From assembly GCA_041687475.1 (NCBI GenBank), contig JAWLBW010000103.1, positions 1 through 14,097 of the forward strand: a stretch of 14,097 nt of DNA. The letters are read 5' to 3'. The number at the start of each line of letters is the position of its first letter. Positions within the stretch are counted from its first letter, which is position 1. Below the pieces are notes generated by a model. That model was given only the letters and a program-made list of their open reading frames with translations, made no database searches and was not told where the DNA came from. Source of the stretch: JAWLBW01 sp041687475. GTDB lineage: Bacteria; J088; JAWLBW01. Made by a program: the position numbers and the translations under genes. Of the stretch, positions 13,468-14,097 are shown piece by piece.

Positions 13468-13755
13468 ATGTCAGTAAGATTCACGCGAAATGCCATGGGG
13501 CCACTGAAGGGGCTCTGCCACCTGTTGATCGATAGTAACCTCTTTGGCTATCTGCCAGACCTCGCCAACCTTGCCATTGCTGTTCAAAGCGGTCGCTGGG
13601 ACCAGCAGGGCATCGATGAGCAGATTTTCTGGCTTAAGCGACTGCAGTCTATCCTTGGCATGCGCGCACTAGGCGACTCCTGGCCGCTTGATGAGCCAAA
13701 CTACCGAGCATTATCCGACTTAGTCGACTCCGAACTTGCGATACTTGAGGCCTGA
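13468..13755 (+). CDS. Integron cassette 2, first gene: unknown helical protein
   Basis: A 95-residue soluble, mainly helical protein (LLIDSNLFGYLPDLANLAIAV, DEQIFWLKRLQSILGM, NYRALSDLVDSELAILEA) that I cannot assign. It starts 26 bases after the attC core, as cassette genes do. No Shine-Dalgarno precedes ATG 13468; an in-frame ATG at 13495 is an alternative. It overlaps the next gene by one base (TGATG), so the two are probably translated together. Base composition looks less GC-rich than that of selO or the cyclase, in keeping with acquired DNA. Confidence 0.65.
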   Translation: MSVRFTRNAMGPLKGLCHLLIDSNLFGYLPDLANLAIAVQSGRWDQQGIDEQIFWLKRLQSILGMRALGDSWPLDEPNYRALSDLVDSELAILEA

Positions 13756-14027
13756 TGTCTTTTGACGAAATACGACCTGTCATTAGTGGGCTGCTTGGCG
13801 GGCTAATCGCACTGGGGCTCGCAAGGCTACTGTCTGGTAGGCTGCCAAAGCAGTTCCGTGGCAAGTCCGCTTCCCAACTCCTATCCGAGAACAAGATCGG
13901 AGTTAAAGCTTCAAATACCCTTCTTTTCGTGGGGCTTTTTGGCGCGCTTGGGCTTTACAAATGGGGCGGGTATGCCGAGAATGATTGGCGTCCTCTGGCC
14001 CTAGTGTCCCGTTTGATTAATTCGTGA
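13755..14027 (+). CDS. Integron cassette 2, second gene: small two-helix membrane protein
   Basis: A 90-residue protein with two predicted membrane segments, about residues 8-26 (VISGLLGGLIALGLARLL, glycine-rich) and 54-70 (NTLLFVGLFGALGLYKW). They are joined by a basic, polar stretch (SGRLPKQFRGKSASQLLSENK). I do not recognise the family. GAGG (13747-13750), inside the end of the first gene, serves as ribosome site, and the one-base stop/start overlap implies coupling. The TGA overlaps ACCCAAC, a possible attC R'' box, so the gene likely fills the 3' end of its cassette. A paired soluble plus membrane product in one cassette suggests a joint function, which cannot be named from sequence. Confidence 0.7.
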   Translation: MSFDEIRPVISGLLGGLIALGLARLLSGRLPKQFRGKSASQLLSENKIGVKASNTLLFVGLFGALGLYKWGGYAENDWRPLALVSRLINS

Positions 14028-14097
14028 CCCAACTATTCAGGCTCGCTTTTGCCCTTTCAACGGATGCAATAATGGCTGCAGCCGGCTTGGTCCATCG
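14027..14097 (+). other. Possible start of the next attC (incomplete at window edge)
   Basis: ACCCAAC (14027-14033) is a perfect RYYYAAC R'' box overlapping the TGA of the preceding gene. The matching R' would be GTTGGGT or similar, outside the window. No L''/L' stem can be closed inside the remaining 64 bases, so this rests on the box and its position. Confidence 0.4.

Overview
The window comes from a GC-rich (roughly 60% by eye), probably Gram-negative bacterium that uses the standard code. Two predicted lipoproteins have classical lipoboxes. The other markers are a SelO adenylyltransferase, a class III adenylate cyclase, MazEF-, VapB- and XRE-type toxin-antitoxin pieces, and a broken chromosomal integron. 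Secreted lipoproteins built from thrombospondin type 3, MopE-like, PKD and RCC1 modules are common in Myxococcota/Deltaproteobacteria-like lineages and several candidate phyla. The sequence alone does not fix the phylum.

Layout. 1-558: 3' end of a thiamine-diphosphate enzyme of the acetolactate synthase-like group. 559-900: gene-poor, with one copy of a 43-44 bp repeat, a VapB antitoxin relic and a strong reverse-strand terminator. 901-3453 (-): an 850-residue modular lipoprotein ending in a seven-repeat RCC1 propeller. 3675-4127 (+): SnoaL-like protein. 4248-6104 (+): adenylate cyclase preceded by the second repeat copy, which seems to supply an extended -10 for a leaderless mRNA. 6274-7359 (-): PKD lipoprotein. 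7630-8153 (-): ribbon-helix-helix antitoxin and MazF toxin, the toxin shortened by an in-frame TGA. 8248-9735 (+): selO. 9884-10150 (+): small unknown protein. 10271-10585 (-): orphan XRE antitoxin-like regulator with a palindrome inside its promoter. 10780-11259 (+): AAC(3)-I-type aminoglycoside acetyltransferase. 11364-11759 (+): SRPBCC protein.

11760-14097 is accessory DNA. About 1.2 kb without genes carries GC-rich hairpins, two short GATCTGC/GATCTGG arrays and an AT-rich palindrome. One of the arrays lies against the first 23 codons of an integron integrase (intI, reverse strand, 12940-13008); the rest of intI is missing. Divergent from it are an attI candidate, a first cassette ending in a well-formed attC (13356-13442), and a second cassette. 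The second cassette holds two overlapping small genes, one for a two-helix membrane protein, and a possible next attC starts at the cassette's last stop codon. The simplest reading is a chromosomal integron whose integrase was deleted, leaving the cassettes fixed unless an integrase acts in trans.

Most genes look like independent single units on alternating strands. The clear co-translated pairs are antitoxin/mazF and the two genes of cassette 2. Decayed modules recur: the VapB stub, the shortened MazF, the toxin-less XRE gene and the truncated intI. This suggests a region that gains and erodes mobile cargo.
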